64,000 nucleotides of DNA from Cheiracanthium punctorium (GCA_038373885.1 JAWZYV010013282.1:1-64000), one strand, 5' to 3'. Shown: positions 25,581 to 38,230, counted from the stretch's first letter. The notes: generated by a model not told the origin, from the sequence alone. Program-made: numbers and translations.

Positions 25581-28031
25581 TACAACTTTAGATAAACATA
25601 TTTAACCTACTGCTTTAAAAAAATAAAAACTTAAAAACTTTTTTGAAAACATAATTGTGTTAGTTTATATATATAGGAAGTACTATGCCATCCTGTTTCC
25701 CTCGAAACAGATAAAAGTCAAAAAATGGAAAAATTAAATTTTAAAAAAAGTTGAAAAATATGCCCTGTCTCTCTATGGTTTAAACGGATATTTTAAGAGC
25801 TGGATTTTATACAAGCTTTATTGCACATATTTATACTTTACGATTTATGTAAATTTCCAAACATTTCAATATCAGTAATTGTTTACGTAGCGGGATTTTC
25901 TGCAGCATGAAATTTTTTTTTTGGCAACATTTCATTGAAAATGTTACAAGCCCGCGAGGTAAAGCATTTGAAATGGTTATTTCGATATCATTTTAAAACA
26001 GCGGCTGTACAGCTATATTTTAAACTAATAAACTCAGTTATAAGATCAATATACTTTATTAAAAATTTAGCAGCATTTCATCTAGGTTTCTTGGGCTACG
26101 GTGTCACAAAAAATCGGTCTTTCTAACTGTTACAGCTCTTAAACCGCTGGTCACCTGATTTATAATACGGCCAGTTAACTTTCTTCCATTTATTGGCTAA
26201 TAAAATGTCCAGATCTTAGCTGCCTGGAAATTCCTTCGTGAACCTGGAGTCTGTGTGATGAAGGTGTCCAGGGCCTTTTTTAAAACACAGATCTTGCCTT
26301 TTATTAAATATAGATCCTGTGTTAAATCCCTTGTTTGAAAATAAAAGTTGTTTCGTCCTATAAAGTTCTCAGGGGAACTCATAGAAAATTATAATTTTGA
26401 GACGATTTTTAGTTTTGTATGTTACAGATATGTGTGTGTGTGTGTCTTTATAACTTAGGCGATCTGATTAATAAATGAGTAAGGCAGGCAATATCAAAAA
26501 TAGAGAGTGTGAATATTGTAAATGAAAATAAAAGTTATAAATTATCTCTTAAAGATAATTTATTTTTCAGTGTTTTATTATAGACCTTGCACAGAAATTT
26601 TTAAGTGCTTAATGGCTACTTTTTAAATCCAATAAAGACATAAATAAATCTAAGAAAGGCTACACACACACACACATTTTTCACACAATGTAATATTACT
26701 AGTCTTATTTTTTAATTAGCAAAGTAATAATAAATGCAGATATTTCTGTAAAACGAAAATTGGAAACTGTAGTTGAAAGTATTAGTTTTTTAATAATTAA
26801 TTTATTGATTTTAAATATTTTTAGAAAAAAATTATATAATTTTGGTAGCATAATCAACTATTTTATACTATTTGTATAAGTTCTACTATCTTATAGATAC
26901 CCATTGCATGAAATGACTCTTAAGAACTTTCGTTCCTATGCCTGAAATATCTAGACATCGATTTTTGATCTGACTTTCCTTAACGAGAATTTCATTTAAA
27001 TAATTTTCACCAGCACACTATACTACATTAATATTGCGAACATTTTAAAGTTTATTAAAATTTCATTCAAACGCACATGGAAACTCGTGGATTTTCTTTA
27101 ACTCATTTTGAACTCATTATGTTCCATAACTGATAACTCTTATATTTTAGGAATACTTATCTCTAAAATTCAGAGTTTGACAGTGAATAACTTGTGAATT
27201 TAGACAACATATCACAAAAATATGCATGGCAATAACTTGTTTTCTTTCATGTGCCGATACAAAGATAATATTGAACTGAACAATTTTAACAGCCTCCTCA
27301 TTAATTGAAAAAAAGGAATTATTATAAACAACAAAATATTAGAGAATAAAATTGAATTCGTTTCTGTAAGAATAATACCTAACAACGATTATCAAAGTTA
27401 TACCTTGAGTTATTTTTTAATGCTGTACTAATTTTGGAACTTTCATTAATGTATTATTTAATATGTTTAAATTAACAAGTGCTTTCAGTCACGTTTAATT
27501 CATATAGCTATTTGTGTTTAAATACTTAATAAAGCATCACTTGGGACAAATTACTGCTTAAAATATGCCAATATATATCAGTCTTACATCTACATTCTTA
27601 TCAGTACTACTGTAGTAAATTTTATTTCTCTTAAATTTCAATATTGGACATAGCTGATGCCGACTGTAGACAATTAACTATACTGTGTGTGTTTAATAAA
27701 CGGTAACGTATCTGACCATTAAATAAAGCGCAAAAGTATTCAGTAGAAAAATATTCAAGACATTAAAATTGAAATACTCATGCAAGCATTATTTATGTCT
27801 CATATTTTTAACATCGTCATGTATATTATATGCCAATAAACGCAAATAGATCGTAAGATTCACAATAAGAAGTTGGGCATAGCTATAAAACATTAATCGA
27901 AATAAAAATACGTTAAGTAAGTTTTAATAGCATTCAAAAAGCGGTTTTGTTGGATTCTGTATGTGTAGAATATTGAGTTCGCACCATTTTGTATTATTTA
28001 TTTCTCACGTATTTCATTTTTATTTTTACAG

Positions 28032-28117
28032 AAGTGGACGGAGCTTCTTGCTGCACATATACGAATTCCATATTGCTCATATTGATCCTGATAACACTAT
28101 GGCCTGGATTTAGGTAA
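28032..28117 (+). CDS. beat: Beat family Ig protein, terminal exon with hydrophobic tail
   Basis: Acceptor TATTTTTACAG ends at 28031. The first two bases complete a codon with the G left by the previous exon, giving Glu, then VDGASCCTYTN, a hydrophobic run (SILLILILITLW), PGFR and stop TAA at 28115-28117. A short polar linker followed by a C-terminal hydrophobic segment and almost no cytoplasmic tail is what several Beat proteins have. It fits either a GPI-anchor signal or a membrane anchor (inference). The stop lies in a sequence AGGTAAAA that could also be a splice donor, so a further 3' exon is possible but not needed. Phase agreement across all three exons is the main support for this small exon. 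Confidence 0.78.
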
Positions 28118-31100
28118 AATGTCCAAATTCATTACTTTCTTTTAAAGTTCATTACATAATGTCCTTGATTTCGACAGAAGAATAACCGATGAATAACTCA
28201 AACCGATTTATTTCATGTATTACAGATAATTGAAACAATTTTCTCTGTAAAAGTGCGACAAAGTTCGTAGTAAAAAAGAATGGAGTAAATGAAACATATT
28301 CTTCAACAAATAATGAAAGTTAGTGCAGAATAAGATTTAGTGATTAAATCTGTTTAAACTTATAATATTAACAAGCTTAAAAATTAAGCATATTTTTCCT
28401 TCTTCAAGATGTGCTAACATATAACTGTTAGATGCTTTTCATCTTAAGTCCCACCACTTTTGTGATTTTCGTTTTTATACACTTTGATCCCCCCGGATAA
28501 CTTTAATTTTTTTTGGATTTCTGATTTATTTACTCTTTACAAATGAACTTTTTCTGGTTTTATAATTTGTACTAAACCATTAATGCCCAATGTCCTTTTT
28601 TCAAGAAGGTCGCATTATTCGTCCGTCGCAAATTTATATAAACATTGATCATTTTCCTATTGTAATTTCTCCAATAGCAAATTTATTTCCTCAAAATAAT
28701 TAGCAATAACAATGTAAAATTTAAATCTTTCATAATTAAATTCATGCTTTTTTCGAAAGAAACAAATTCATATCATACCTCAGAAAGGTTGACTTTTTTT
28801 TAAATTATTGCAAGCATCACCATAAATTGGTGAATGTTATGTAAATACCAAGGTGCTAGTGGGTTAAAAGAAAACATTCCACATTTTATGATTGCACCAT
28901 ACAATAAAATATTTAAAAAATTTCTTACAACTTCCTTGCAGCTATAGTGTGGAATGGCACTATCTTGAAAAGCTTGGAAAATGTATTATTCATTATTCAG
29001 AGATAATGTAGACATAGAAATAACTTTAAAAGTTCGAAAATTATATTAGTTAATTAGAGTACCCTATTAATGAATATTTTGTATACACATTTCGATACAA
29101 ATATTCCCTCTGCATATATTAAATTAGCCAAATAAAGCTCTAAAGAAGTTTAGGCTAGTATGTATGTGTTTAGTGATAATTGTATTTCCATAGAATTTCT
29201 TTTTTACATTTTAATATTTCATGTTAGATCTGAATTATAATGATGCTTTGGAAAAATTATAATTGTTGAACTGTAAAGAATGGTATTATAAAAATAATTA
29301 AAAATTTGTGAAATTATACTACGTTAGTTTGCCAACTTTTTAATTAATTTTTAAGACCTGCTTTTCGTTGTGTGTTTTTGTTAATGGATGTTATTCTTTT
29401 CTTTTCAAACACTAATTATATACTCAGACCATTATGTTTTCGCATTACTTCATTAGGCTGTATAGTCGATGCCCATGACATTATTCTTCCGTAGAGAAAA
29501 AAATCTAATAAAAAGATTATTAAAGGACTAAACTGCTAAATAATTTAATCTAATAACCAAAGCAAGTAAACGTTACAATTATTTTAAAGAATGTACCTTA
29601 AGCGAAATATATTTAGCGTTATTTTTGCCAAAGTTGTAAAAGGCATTCACACAATTCCCACTTGTAACATAGATGACCAAAACTTACCCTACAATTAATA
29701 CACCAGAACATACAACAATTTTCTAAAGTGAACTTAAAATGGCATATTGCAGAAAACCTTACAAAAATAGTTTTTAAATCAGATTTCAAATATGTTTTGA
29801 GAAAGGTAAACTTTTAATGGCAACATTGCAAAAAACGTACTTCATCAATCAACAAAACTTTTTATTTTATTAAACAAAATGCTAAACAATGTATACTTAT
29901 CGTATTGTGGCATCCTCTAGAAAAAACAATTTAAAAAATAAAATTTGATCCATTAAATTTTACAAAAATGAAAAATAATCAAAAGTAAATACTACACCCC
30001 ACTAAAATATTTGAAACACAGATCATCAAATTCACCTAAAAGCATCCCAGAAAATGAATTGCTTACTGAGTCGAAGCAAAAGTTTTGGCACACAAATATG
30101 CATTAGCACTAGGAATAAACCATAAATCATGAAAGTAATTTTAAAAGTAAAGTTTGTTTCTTTTCTTTTGTGGGAAGAAAGAATAAAGTCGAAATGTTAT
30201 AAAAAATAACTAAATTTAACGCATACGAACCATTAAAATTGGAATGTATTTTTCAAAATTTAACAGTCATTTTAAAGAACTTTTTTTTCCACTTTGGTCG
30301 ATGTTCCTAAAGACACTCACATCGGTGCGTGAGCTTCCACCGACTGATCAATAACAGAGATAAAACTAAAGCTTGTTTCTAGGATTTTGAAAGTTTGAAA
30401 TATCGTTTCTAATACTTTATTGGATATCCTTCCGTGCGCGAAAAATATTTTTGCTGTTTTCGTATCGATTTTATATTTTGTCTCATTTTCCTGTTATCCG
30501 AAATGCAATTCATTACGCGCCAACTTCTGCGGTTAACAGTTCGATTTTTATCTAATCAATTTATCCTCATTCATTTCGAATAGATATCATTTGTCACACT
30601 TTCCGATATAAATTATAGGAGTAAACGGGAAAGGTTTATGTTCTGCTTCATATATATATTTTTTTCACGCAGTTTAACTCTCCTTTTGAAATTGAAAGTT
30701 ATTATAAGTAGAAACTTTCGGTAGCGTTTTGCTGTTGAACAAAGAAGTATTCTCAAAGCTTTTCCTAATTTATTTGGAAACGCCACACATTTGTAAGGTA
30801 TACCAAAATATATGATACATATAAAATGAACTTAACATGTTAAGTATAAATAATTTTTCATAACTCGTGACAGCCTAAACGGCAGCCTTTAAACTCTACA
30901 TTTAAGGCTCAAAGCAGTTTTGTGTTAAACAAGAATAGCCCTCCTTGAGTCTTGATAGTTACTCACACTGATGCTATTTCCTAAAAAGTCCTTTTTATAT
31001 ACGTTCGTGTCATCTTTGATTTTACCTCAACTCTCAATAAAAAACAACATTTTAAGAATTCAGCTTCCTGTATGATTTTAATATTTCTATCTGTGCATAA

Positions 31101-33384
31101 CAACATTCATTACTTCCATTCTTTAGTTGTACTAAGAATGGAAGATTACACGAAAGAAGTACATTTACTCATTGTTTTGACTTTTCTGTACTGTCAAATG
31201 CCGCATACACCATAATCATGCGATGTTATATGCATTTATATAACTCCTATGTGCCTAATTTATGCAAAATCCCATAATTTCAACATTAATTGATTAAAAT
31301 AAAACTATACGATTTCATTTTTCTATGTATCGGTGCACTCTTGCTCTAGTTGTGCAAGGACAAAGTCATTTTTTTCCCCAGACACTCCTTCTGTTTAAAA
31401 TTCGATAGAAAATGGAAACCATGATGAAATGCATTTGGAGATGCAAAAGTTTTCTAAAATTATTAATTAAAATATTTTTGAAAGTTACCCTAAATTATCT
31501 CTATTTTACATTGAAATAATTTGCTCATAATATTCGTTAAAATTAAAATTTTGAAATGATCACTGACGTTTTTATACCATGAGAGCTTTAATGAAATTTA
31601 GCCAAACTATTTTTAATACATCAGTATTTATACATAAAACTTATATGAGCTTAAATTTAAAATTAATAAAACCAAGAGCTTTTTGTTTCTAGAATAAACC
31701 AAGAGCTTCATGTTTCTAGAAATGTTCTCAATGTTTTACATAAAAAGAACCTCATGAAACTTGATTTTTTGCGCACATCCTGGTTCTAAAAAACTATCGC
31801 TCCGGTTCAATTTCTGCTGTACAAAACTAGAAAAAATATTAAGTAAACAATTGAAATTGTGATTATAACGGTGAAAAAACAAAAAAAAACATTGAAATAT
31901 TGAATTTGCCGAAAGTTTATTTACTCATAAAATGTTTTACTAAACATAGTATGGTAAAACAAAATAATTTCTTCCATATTGAAATTCACTCGGACATAAA
32001 TGTTTGTGTCTTCAGAACCGGTTACTGCAGTGGATGTTAAATTTGTCGAAATTAATAGTTGAATAATTTACTTAAATGAAATTAATAAAAAACTGAATTT
32101 TACTAAGCGTTTTCTGAATTTGTGTATTTTTTTCTTAAATTAATACTTGCATAATTTTATGCAATTCTATCACTTTCTCTAATTTTATGAATATTTTATT
32201 TTCTTTAATAGGTGAACCTCTACATAAAGAACTAATCGACAAAAAAAAATCCTATTTTTTTAATCTACTAACAAATTAAGTGTTGGAAAATCTTTTGGGT
32301 GACGTTCAACTCAATTATCTGGAAGATGTACAAATTCCTGTGGCTCCACGAGTGACCTTCAAGAATGCGGTGTTTTTTGAATGATTTCAAATTTATCAAG
32401 GATAATTACCAAAGTGTACAAAGTAAAGAAGACAGAATTTTCGTTAAATGTGCTCCCTGTATTGTTTTATTGGAATTATCTGTGCATTTTCGTGTCGAAT
32501 CGTTTTTCTACGTGGAATTATTCAATAGAAATATCTCAGTGAGTTCACCTTAGAAGCTGAATCAAAGTTACTGTACCAACTCTTTCTGTCACTATTAATG
32601 AGATTTTATTAAAAACAAATACATAAACAGAATCTTCTGTATATGTGAAAATTTTGAACAGCTGTAACAGAACATCAGTATCCAAACAATAACCATATGT
32701 GCTGGAAATAGTTACACAAACAGGGTCACCAGAAGAAAAAAAAATCACTCCGTGGTGAAGTGGATATCAAAGAATCTTGAATAATTACAATAAAATGTTT
32801 GTTATAAACTATCAGTGTAATTTGTTACAACACAATGCAATATTTACTATTTTTTAAATAATTTCATTTAAGTGATAATTTCCTCTGAATAGTTGTTTTT
32901 TTCTTAATGAAAAGCTTTAACAGATTCTTACAATTTATTTAAATTATTTAACATATTTTAATGGTATTACATAATGGCTCTTAGGTTATTAAAATGAATT
33001 CGTTCCCTAATTACACAAAGTATAATTTTAATTTGTGTTTACGAAAAGTATCATTTCAATCATTTAGATTTCATATCTGGCAGCTGAATAGTCAGCATGC
33101 AATTTGTCGATAAGCTCGTTTTTAGGTGTAAAATCGCACTTTGAAAAAAAAAAAAACGTATATCTCCATGGTCTAAATTTGGCTATAAAGCGATTAGATA
33201 TCGATTTAATTTTTCGTCGAATGCATAATAAAATCTGAATCAATAAACTAAACCAAGCGCTCTAAATTCATAATGCATTGAGCATTGTAAGCACTAATGT
33301 TATACAATGGCTCAAACTTCTGTTAAATATTTGAAAATGAAGTATGAAAAAAAAATAACACTAAGCAAAATTAGTTTTTAACTA
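28118..33384. other. Intergenic or 3' flank of beat, no recognised features
   Basis: AT-rich sequence without coding frames of note. The beat 3' UTR must occupy the first part. An AATAAA at 28903 is one candidate poly(A) signal, but several others exist. Frames at 32365 and 32545 show no domain. Confidence 0.6.
28903..28908 (+). promoter_or_regulatory. Candidate polyadenylation signal for beat
   Basis: AATAAA about 790 bases after the stop codon. In AT-rich DNA this hexamer is common, so the assignment is weak. Confidence 0.2.
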
Positions 33385-33586
33385 CACTACTGGCCATTAA
33401 AATTGCTACACCAGAAATAAATGTAGATCACAAAATGTACAAATATATTATACTGGAAATAACAAATGATTAAATTTTCAAGAAATTTTGGTGCATAGAT
33501 TCTGAGAAATCAGCCCCCAGAACAACCACCTCTGGCAGTAATAACAGCACTTATACACCTAGGAATTGTGTCAAACAGAGATGGAA

Positions 33587-33965
33587 TCACATAAACAGGT
33601 ACAGATGCCTGTGCAGCTTCAACACGATGTCACAGTTCATCAACCGTAGTGACTGGCACATGGTGACGAGCAAGTCGCTCGGAACCATTGACCAGACGTT
33701 TTCTGTTGGTGAGAGATCTGGAGAACTTGTCGACCAGGGTAGCAGCCGAACATTTTCCGTATCAAGGAAGGTCCGTACAATATTGGCAGCATGCGGGCGT
33801 GCCTTATCCTGCTGAAACGTGGGCTTTCGAATAAAGGCTAGAGCCACAGGTCGTTACACATTAGAAATGTAACTTCCACTGTTCAAAGTGCCGTTAATGC
33901 CAACAAGAGTTGACCGAGACGTGTATCCAATAGCTCCCAATACCATCACGTCAAATGATGGGCCT
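33587..33965 (-). pseudogene. Tc1 transposase, C-terminal catalytic part
   Basis: The minus-strand frame reads VMVLGAIGYTSRSTLVGING, a stop, then FQQDKARPHAANIVRTF (second catalytic Asp) and LLPWSTSSPDLSPTENVW (third acidic residue, Glu). This is the DD34E arrangement of Tc1-like enzymes. The in-frame stop before RPVALAF and the missing N-terminal two-thirds make it inactive. Confidence 0.88.
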
Positions 33966-34021
33966 GTATGAATGACAAATTCATCTTGTTTAATGGGTTC
34001 TTTCGTATTCCTGAAATTGTG

Positions 34022-34278
34022 TTGTAGGTGGCTCAGTTACTAATCTTTTTGAAACTGAAATCTTTTACTTACAAACTATATATTTATACTAATTACAGTA
34101 ACATATTCGTTAGAGGAAACTTATTTAACATATATTAAAGCGTTGTTGACGTATTAAGTAGCGTAACGTTCGTAAAGAAGACGACCTGTGTGGTCAGACT
34201 TCCACCTTCTCTTCTGAGCAGAATAAAGTATGCCACGGAGAGGTGGAAAACTAGGCGACCACAGCGCCATGCCTGACA
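34022..34278 (-). repeat. LTR (3' LTR of the minus-strand retrotransposon), 257 bp
   Basis: On the minus strand it starts TGTCAGGCATGG and ends CACCTACAACA, the TG...CA form. It directly follows a polypurine tract (AAGAGGGGAGG, 34279-34289). It contains an AATAAA-like TTTATT region. I could not find the partner LTR at the right end, which fits a deletion there. Confidence 0.75.
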
Positions 34279-34289
34279 CCTCCCCTCTT
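34279..34289 (-). other. Polypurine tract of the LTR retrotransposon
   Basis: The minus strand reads AAGAGGGGAGG immediately before the LTR start TGTCAGG, the expected priming site for plus-strand DNA synthesis. Confidence 0.7.
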
Positions 34290-34621
34290 AAAGATTTGAT
34301 TGCGTTTTCTTGAAAACAAATCAAATTAACCTACAAAAAAATACTTTTTTCACAAGATATTTACAATCATTACAACATTCATAATAGCAGAAGGAAATCC
34401 AAACTACAACAGTGTTTGTTTGACATGTAGTTAAAAGAAAACATGATTAAGTGATAAACTAATCCTCAGGTTACAAAATTTGCCTGACTATAAAACCCGC
34501 ACAAAAAAAATATTTTACTTGGACTTTCACGTATTTAAAGTAAACAACTAACTTATGGTTATTGAAAATACCTGTATATATGAATCGACATATTTAAATT
34601 ATCATTAATATAAAAAGAAAA
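34290..34621 (-). other. Degenerate region between RNase H and LTR
   Basis: AT-rich sequence with no recognisable domain. It is probably the decayed end of pol and the 3' untranslated region of the retrotransposon. Confidence 0.45.
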
Positions 34622-35463
34622 TCAAAAAATTAGACGGTTGTGATCACATACAATAATAATTTCTGAACCAAATATGTAAATCTCTAATTTCTTTAGAGCA
34701 AAAATTACCGCGTAAGCTTCCTTTTCGATCGCTGCGTATTTTTCTTGCACGTTAGTTAGTTTCTTACTAGCGAATGAGATAGGGTGTTTCATTGTTCTGT
34801 TCATGCTATTGGGCTAAACAAGCACCCACAGCATATGATGAAGCATCGGCATATAGGGTAACTTGAAGTTTGGGGAATAACACTTGGAAGCATTGCAAAT
34901 TTCTTCTTTTAGTTTGGAAAATATCAACGCTGTGCTCACTTAACCGAACGACATCATTAGGGGATCTTCGTTTCGTCAAAGTGGTTCAATCCGGATTAAG
35001 TCTTATCTGCCAATACCCTTTCGGAAAATTTATTAAAGTTATGAATTTAGCATTCAATACCTGATAAATCAAGTCCGTAGCATTCATCATAGGAATTGAT
35101 TCTGTCTCGGTCTGGGCATTCACATATCTCTAATATATATATATATATATATAGGCGGACGAAGAACTATTTCTTAGAGACACTTACGACCGGCTGTGCG
35201 TACTCAATTTCGGAAGGAACAATTAATCCTAGGTGCAAGAGTTCCTCGGTTTACCGATCTACTTCTTCCTTTAACGCTTCTGGGATCCGAAAAGGTTTCT
35301 GCTTTTTGGGTACACTTCCTGGTTTCAATATAATGTTGCGCTCTCCCACACATGTGATTCGTAGAACCCCAGATTTAAGGTTGCAATGTCTGCTAAGAAT
35401 CTTAATGTCTTTCCTCTTATATGGCTCTAAACGAGTGAGATCGGCTTTTAGCACATGATTCAC
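34622..35463 (-). pseudogene. Ty3/gypsy-type reverse transcriptase and RNase H, deleted and frameshifted
   Basis: The minus strand begins with a gypsy RT N-terminus: ILKPGSVPKKQKPFRIPEAL, then, across a frame change, ELLHLGLIVPS and QPVVSV. After a (TA)n run (35133-35153) the motif FPKGYWQIRLNPD appears, matching the L-x-KGYWQI segment. The YxDD-containing half of RT is missing: the sequence jumps to LYADASSYAVGACL and HPISFASKKLTNVQEKYAAIEKEA, the classic RNase H start with its first catalytic Asp. Several stops and frame changes are present. RT lies downstream of integrase in transcription order, which is not the usual gypsy order. Confidence 0.82.
35133..35153. repeat. (TA)n microsatellite inside RT
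   Basis: Short TA run splitting the RT reading frame. Confidence 0.85.
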
Positions 35464-35589
35464 GGGACTGATTTTAGGGACATTTTCTATATCACCAAAG
35501 TGTATGTCGGCATCGTAAAAGTCTCCAACATTGTCTGAGAATGTCTTGAATTCTCTTATTTTGTTAGCATGAACATGTTAGATACCATC

Positions 35590-36560
35590 GTTGGTCAGCT
35601 TAATATAAGTAGCTATGCATATTCTTCCTCTTAATGATGGTTGCTGGTCCGGTTCACCGAGCGTAAACCGTATTTTCGCTTTGTGGCGAGTCTTCCTATT
35701 ACGATAATGGGCGTACGCTTCTTGTTTTCCTGCAGCTATTAGGCCAACGTGGTCTGCAACATTTTCCATCTTCATCTTCAAATCAATCAGATATTCAGTG
35801 ATTTATTTCGATTGTCCAATGGGTATGGGAGTTTCGTTGATCCAGGAATATTTTAAGATGTACAATGATTCAGTGCGGCTGCGACCATAGAGCATCTGAA
35901 AAGGACTAACACCAGTAGTAGCATTTGGGATTTCACGCTATGCCCATTGTAAGAATGGTAAATGTTTATCACAATGTTTTCAATACTCCCTCATAGTATG
36001 ATGTCTCATTCCTTTCAAAACGGTATTAAAACGCTCGACTAGGCCGTTCGAGCTTGGGTGATCAGGTGTTGAGAACCTAGGAGAGATGCCAAGTGTCTTC
36101 AGAAATACTCAGTTCAGAGCGGAAGTGAAGTTTCTTCCTTGATCCGTAGCAACTATTTTCGGTATACATGTTCTCTGTTCATCTAGTTCACTGTTCCATA
36201 GCGCATAGGACATGTTTATAACCTCGACCGTTCAGTGCGATGGGGCCTATTATGTTTGCATTAATTATCTGAAATGGTTCGACGGGATGTGAGGCTGGCG
36301 TTATTGGGACTTCGTCAAATGGTCGTTTTTTAGCATGCGATTGACAGGATGTACATGAACTACAGAATTCGTCAACATCTTTTTTCATGGAGGGCCAACA
36401 AAACGAATACCTCAAAAGATCAGCCGTTTTATTTTTTCTTAAATGGCCTCCCCATAAGAGAGAACGAGCGTTAGGAACTCTTACCGATACAAAAAGTTAT
36501 CACCTACGTAAAACAGGTTAATTCCGTTTAGAGCATCTTGACAACAGCAATTAAAACTGC
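35590..36560 (-). pseudogene. Ty3/gypsy-type integrase, decayed
   Basis: Minus strand, in order: LLWGGHLRKNKTAD and FCWPSMKKDVDEFCSSCTSC (the zinc-binding HHCC tail and linker), PFQIINANIIGPI (first catalytic Asp position replaced by Asn in this reading), VATDQGRNFTS (second Asp) and STPDHPSSNGLVERFN (catalytic Glu). A C-terminal part follows with KTRHKAKIRFTLGEP, ending near a VHANKIREF-like phrase. Stops and frameshifts are frequent. Downstream it runs into RT within about 130 bases, suggesting an int-RT polyprotein. Confidence 0.83.
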
Positions 36561-36626
36561 CTTTAATTCTTTGCTCATTTCGAAATTTTTCGGAGTCCGA
36601 CGTTACGGTTGAATTAGCGACACATT

Positions 36627-36712
36627 TAGAATTATGCGGAATGTCATCCGTTAGAATTATGCGGAATTATCCGTTTAGAATTATGCGGAATGTTATCCGT
36701 TATCCCAAATGT
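36627..36712. repeat. Short tandem repeat, 23-27 bp unit
   Basis: The phrase TTAGAATTATGCGGAAT followed by GT[C/T]ATCCG occurs three times with small changes, between the integrase and the MITE. Local tandem amplification. Confidence 0.7.
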
Positions 36713-36856
36713 TATGCGTTAAAATTATCGTCTGAATTCCTTTTTTCATGTATTTTCGAATGCATTTTATCAATAATAGCCACAGCAATTTACCAAATGT
36801 TTCGGTTTCAATATCTAAGGAATTTAGGTTATCTAATCAGCAAGTCTAATTAATAT

Positions 36857-37675
36857 CTAAGCAGCAAGAAATACCCTGCCGCATCTCGGCCAACTGTCAT
36901 CACGCGACCCCAATTTCACCCGCCCGACCTCGGCTCGCAACTTCCGTTGTAGTTTGGGAATGCCCGGTTGGGAAACGGTCCGTGGACTGTCCACTCCGGA
37001 CGATTTCCCGAGGATTCCCCGACCGATTATACGCGTCTCCGGATGATTTCCCGACAATTTGTTCGCATATCGCGGTTCTACGCGAAGGAAAGGAATAATA
37101 TTTAGAAACACGATAATCCAAAATAAGAAATACAGCAATGCAGGCAAGAGCATCAGCACAAGAATATAACGTAACTTCCGAAAACTGTTACAGCCGATTA
37201 ACGTTAAATATTCAATACACTATTTAAAGATTAAGTTTAATCCATGACCTATAATATGCAAACTAATACAACAAGGAAAATAAATTTTAAAATATTTGCT
37301 TATCAGTATTATCTTTGACAAGCTTGATGCGCCAACAAAAGAAGAAAGACGAACGGGAACGGGGACTCGACTACTCCAAGGGGAAAAGCTAAACAATAGA
37401 ACTGGCGGGGAAATTGTCAGCGCCGCCTGCAAATAGTCCTGCAATAATTTTCCATGGACCTTGGTAAAATGTGCGGAATGGACGACAGAACGAGAGCTTC
37501 TTAGTCGAGGGAGGTCATATGGGTCACCTACCAAAGTTTGAATGCGATGGATGAATCAGACGTTGGGAGGTGAGTTCCAGCGTACGTTCTACCGATGTTA
37601 GCGAAAAACCGCCTGCTACAAGCCGATGAAACAGATAGTCGGCCTTCTTCTTACCGAGCTCTCTTGCTGCCTGGG
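36857..37675. mobile_element. MITE (copy 1) inserted in the retrotransposon, itself interrupted
   Basis: The left end AAGCAGCAAGAAAT and right end TCTTGCTGCCTGGG are inverted copies (CCCAGGCAGCAAGA). The left half shares a long GC-rich segment (CGATTTCCCGAGGATTC, GACAATTTGTTCGCATA) with copy 2 at 54657-54993, and the right end matches as well. Copy 1 is longer because a foreign segment (37082-37592) sits inside. It interrupts the gag-like region: gag reads up to 37676 and then stops matching. Confidence 0.75.
37082..37592. mobile_element. About 510-bp insertion inside MITE copy 1
   Basis: The segment is absent from the otherwise similar MITE at 54657-54993. The direct repeat GTTCTAC flanks it (37075-37081 and 37586-37592), as expected of a target duplication. 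Its own ends show no obvious inverted repeat. The 104-codon minus frame over it has no recognised domain. Confidence 0.55.
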
Positions 37676-37688
37676 TAATTTGAATGTT

Positions 37689-38200
37689 GCACTATCATGC
37701 AATTTTCTTAAAACATTTAGATCATTTTAACCTATTACTGCTTGTAAGTTAAGGAGGTCTTGCACATGAGCGTTAATGAGTAAGTCTTTACGTCCAAATC
37801 TTTAATTTAAGAATTTGAGGGCCACATCGTAGTTTTCGAACGAATTCGAAAATCCTTCTATGACGTTCAGGGCATCGCCTCCGAGCAAGCTTATTAGGTA
37901 GTTAAATTTATCAATTTTTAATATATTAGGGTTTTGATGAATGACGGTACAAAATGAGTTATAAAAATTTTGCCACTCATGGGGACTACTAAAATGTTTA
38001 GTTTTTGCAATTTTTGGCAATTTAAAATTGCGTTCTGGAATAATTCTCCGTGTTTCATTTATGCACATTTCGGAAGAAGAGCTGGAATCAGAATTAGTGT
38101 TCACCACCTTGTTTTTCGTTTTCATAAACTTTTGGTCGAAATGGTTCCACGTTATTACCTTATCTTCGTAATCTTGAGCAGCTTCCATTTCGGCTTCCAT
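37689..38200 (-). pseudogene. BEL/Pao-type gag (DUF1759-like) fragment
   Basis: The minus-strand frame (MEAEMEAAQDYEDKV start) contains FKLPKIAKTKHFSSPHEWQN, then FYNSFCTVIHQNPN, IDKFNYLISLLGGDALNVIE and ENYDVALKFL. After a stop at 37802-37804 it continues in frame with RFGRKDLLINAHVQDLL and LRKLHDSATFK, until the MITE at 37675. This W-x-x-F-x-x-x-F...KF-x-YL-x-x-L-x-G-x-A pattern is the DUF1759 gag region usual in BEL/Pao elements. No 5' LTR or leader lies between it and the Tc1 fragment, so the start may not be native. Confidence 0.8.
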
Positions 38201-38230
38201 ATTTTTTGATTAAAAACTTCATAAATTTCT

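Larger units (their letters stand above)
17922..28031 (+). other. Second intron of the beat gene (about 10.1 kb)
   Basis: Donor GTAAAG and acceptor TTTACAG bound it. It contains a possible MITE (18261), the composite satellite element (19.6-21.6 kb), a mariner relic (21929), an ATTAACGTT-rich stretch (23466) and a candidate piggyBac end (25316). The stretches 22210-23460, 23600-25310 and 25600-28030 are AT-rich with no gene or repeat that I can support, apart from short (GT)n and (CA)n runs near 26430 and 26665. Confidence 0.7.

Noticed and set aside
36857..37534. Minus-strand frames of 73-104 codons
   Set aside because: They fall in the MITE and its inserted segment. No domain, and the same segment in copy 2 is not conserved as protein.
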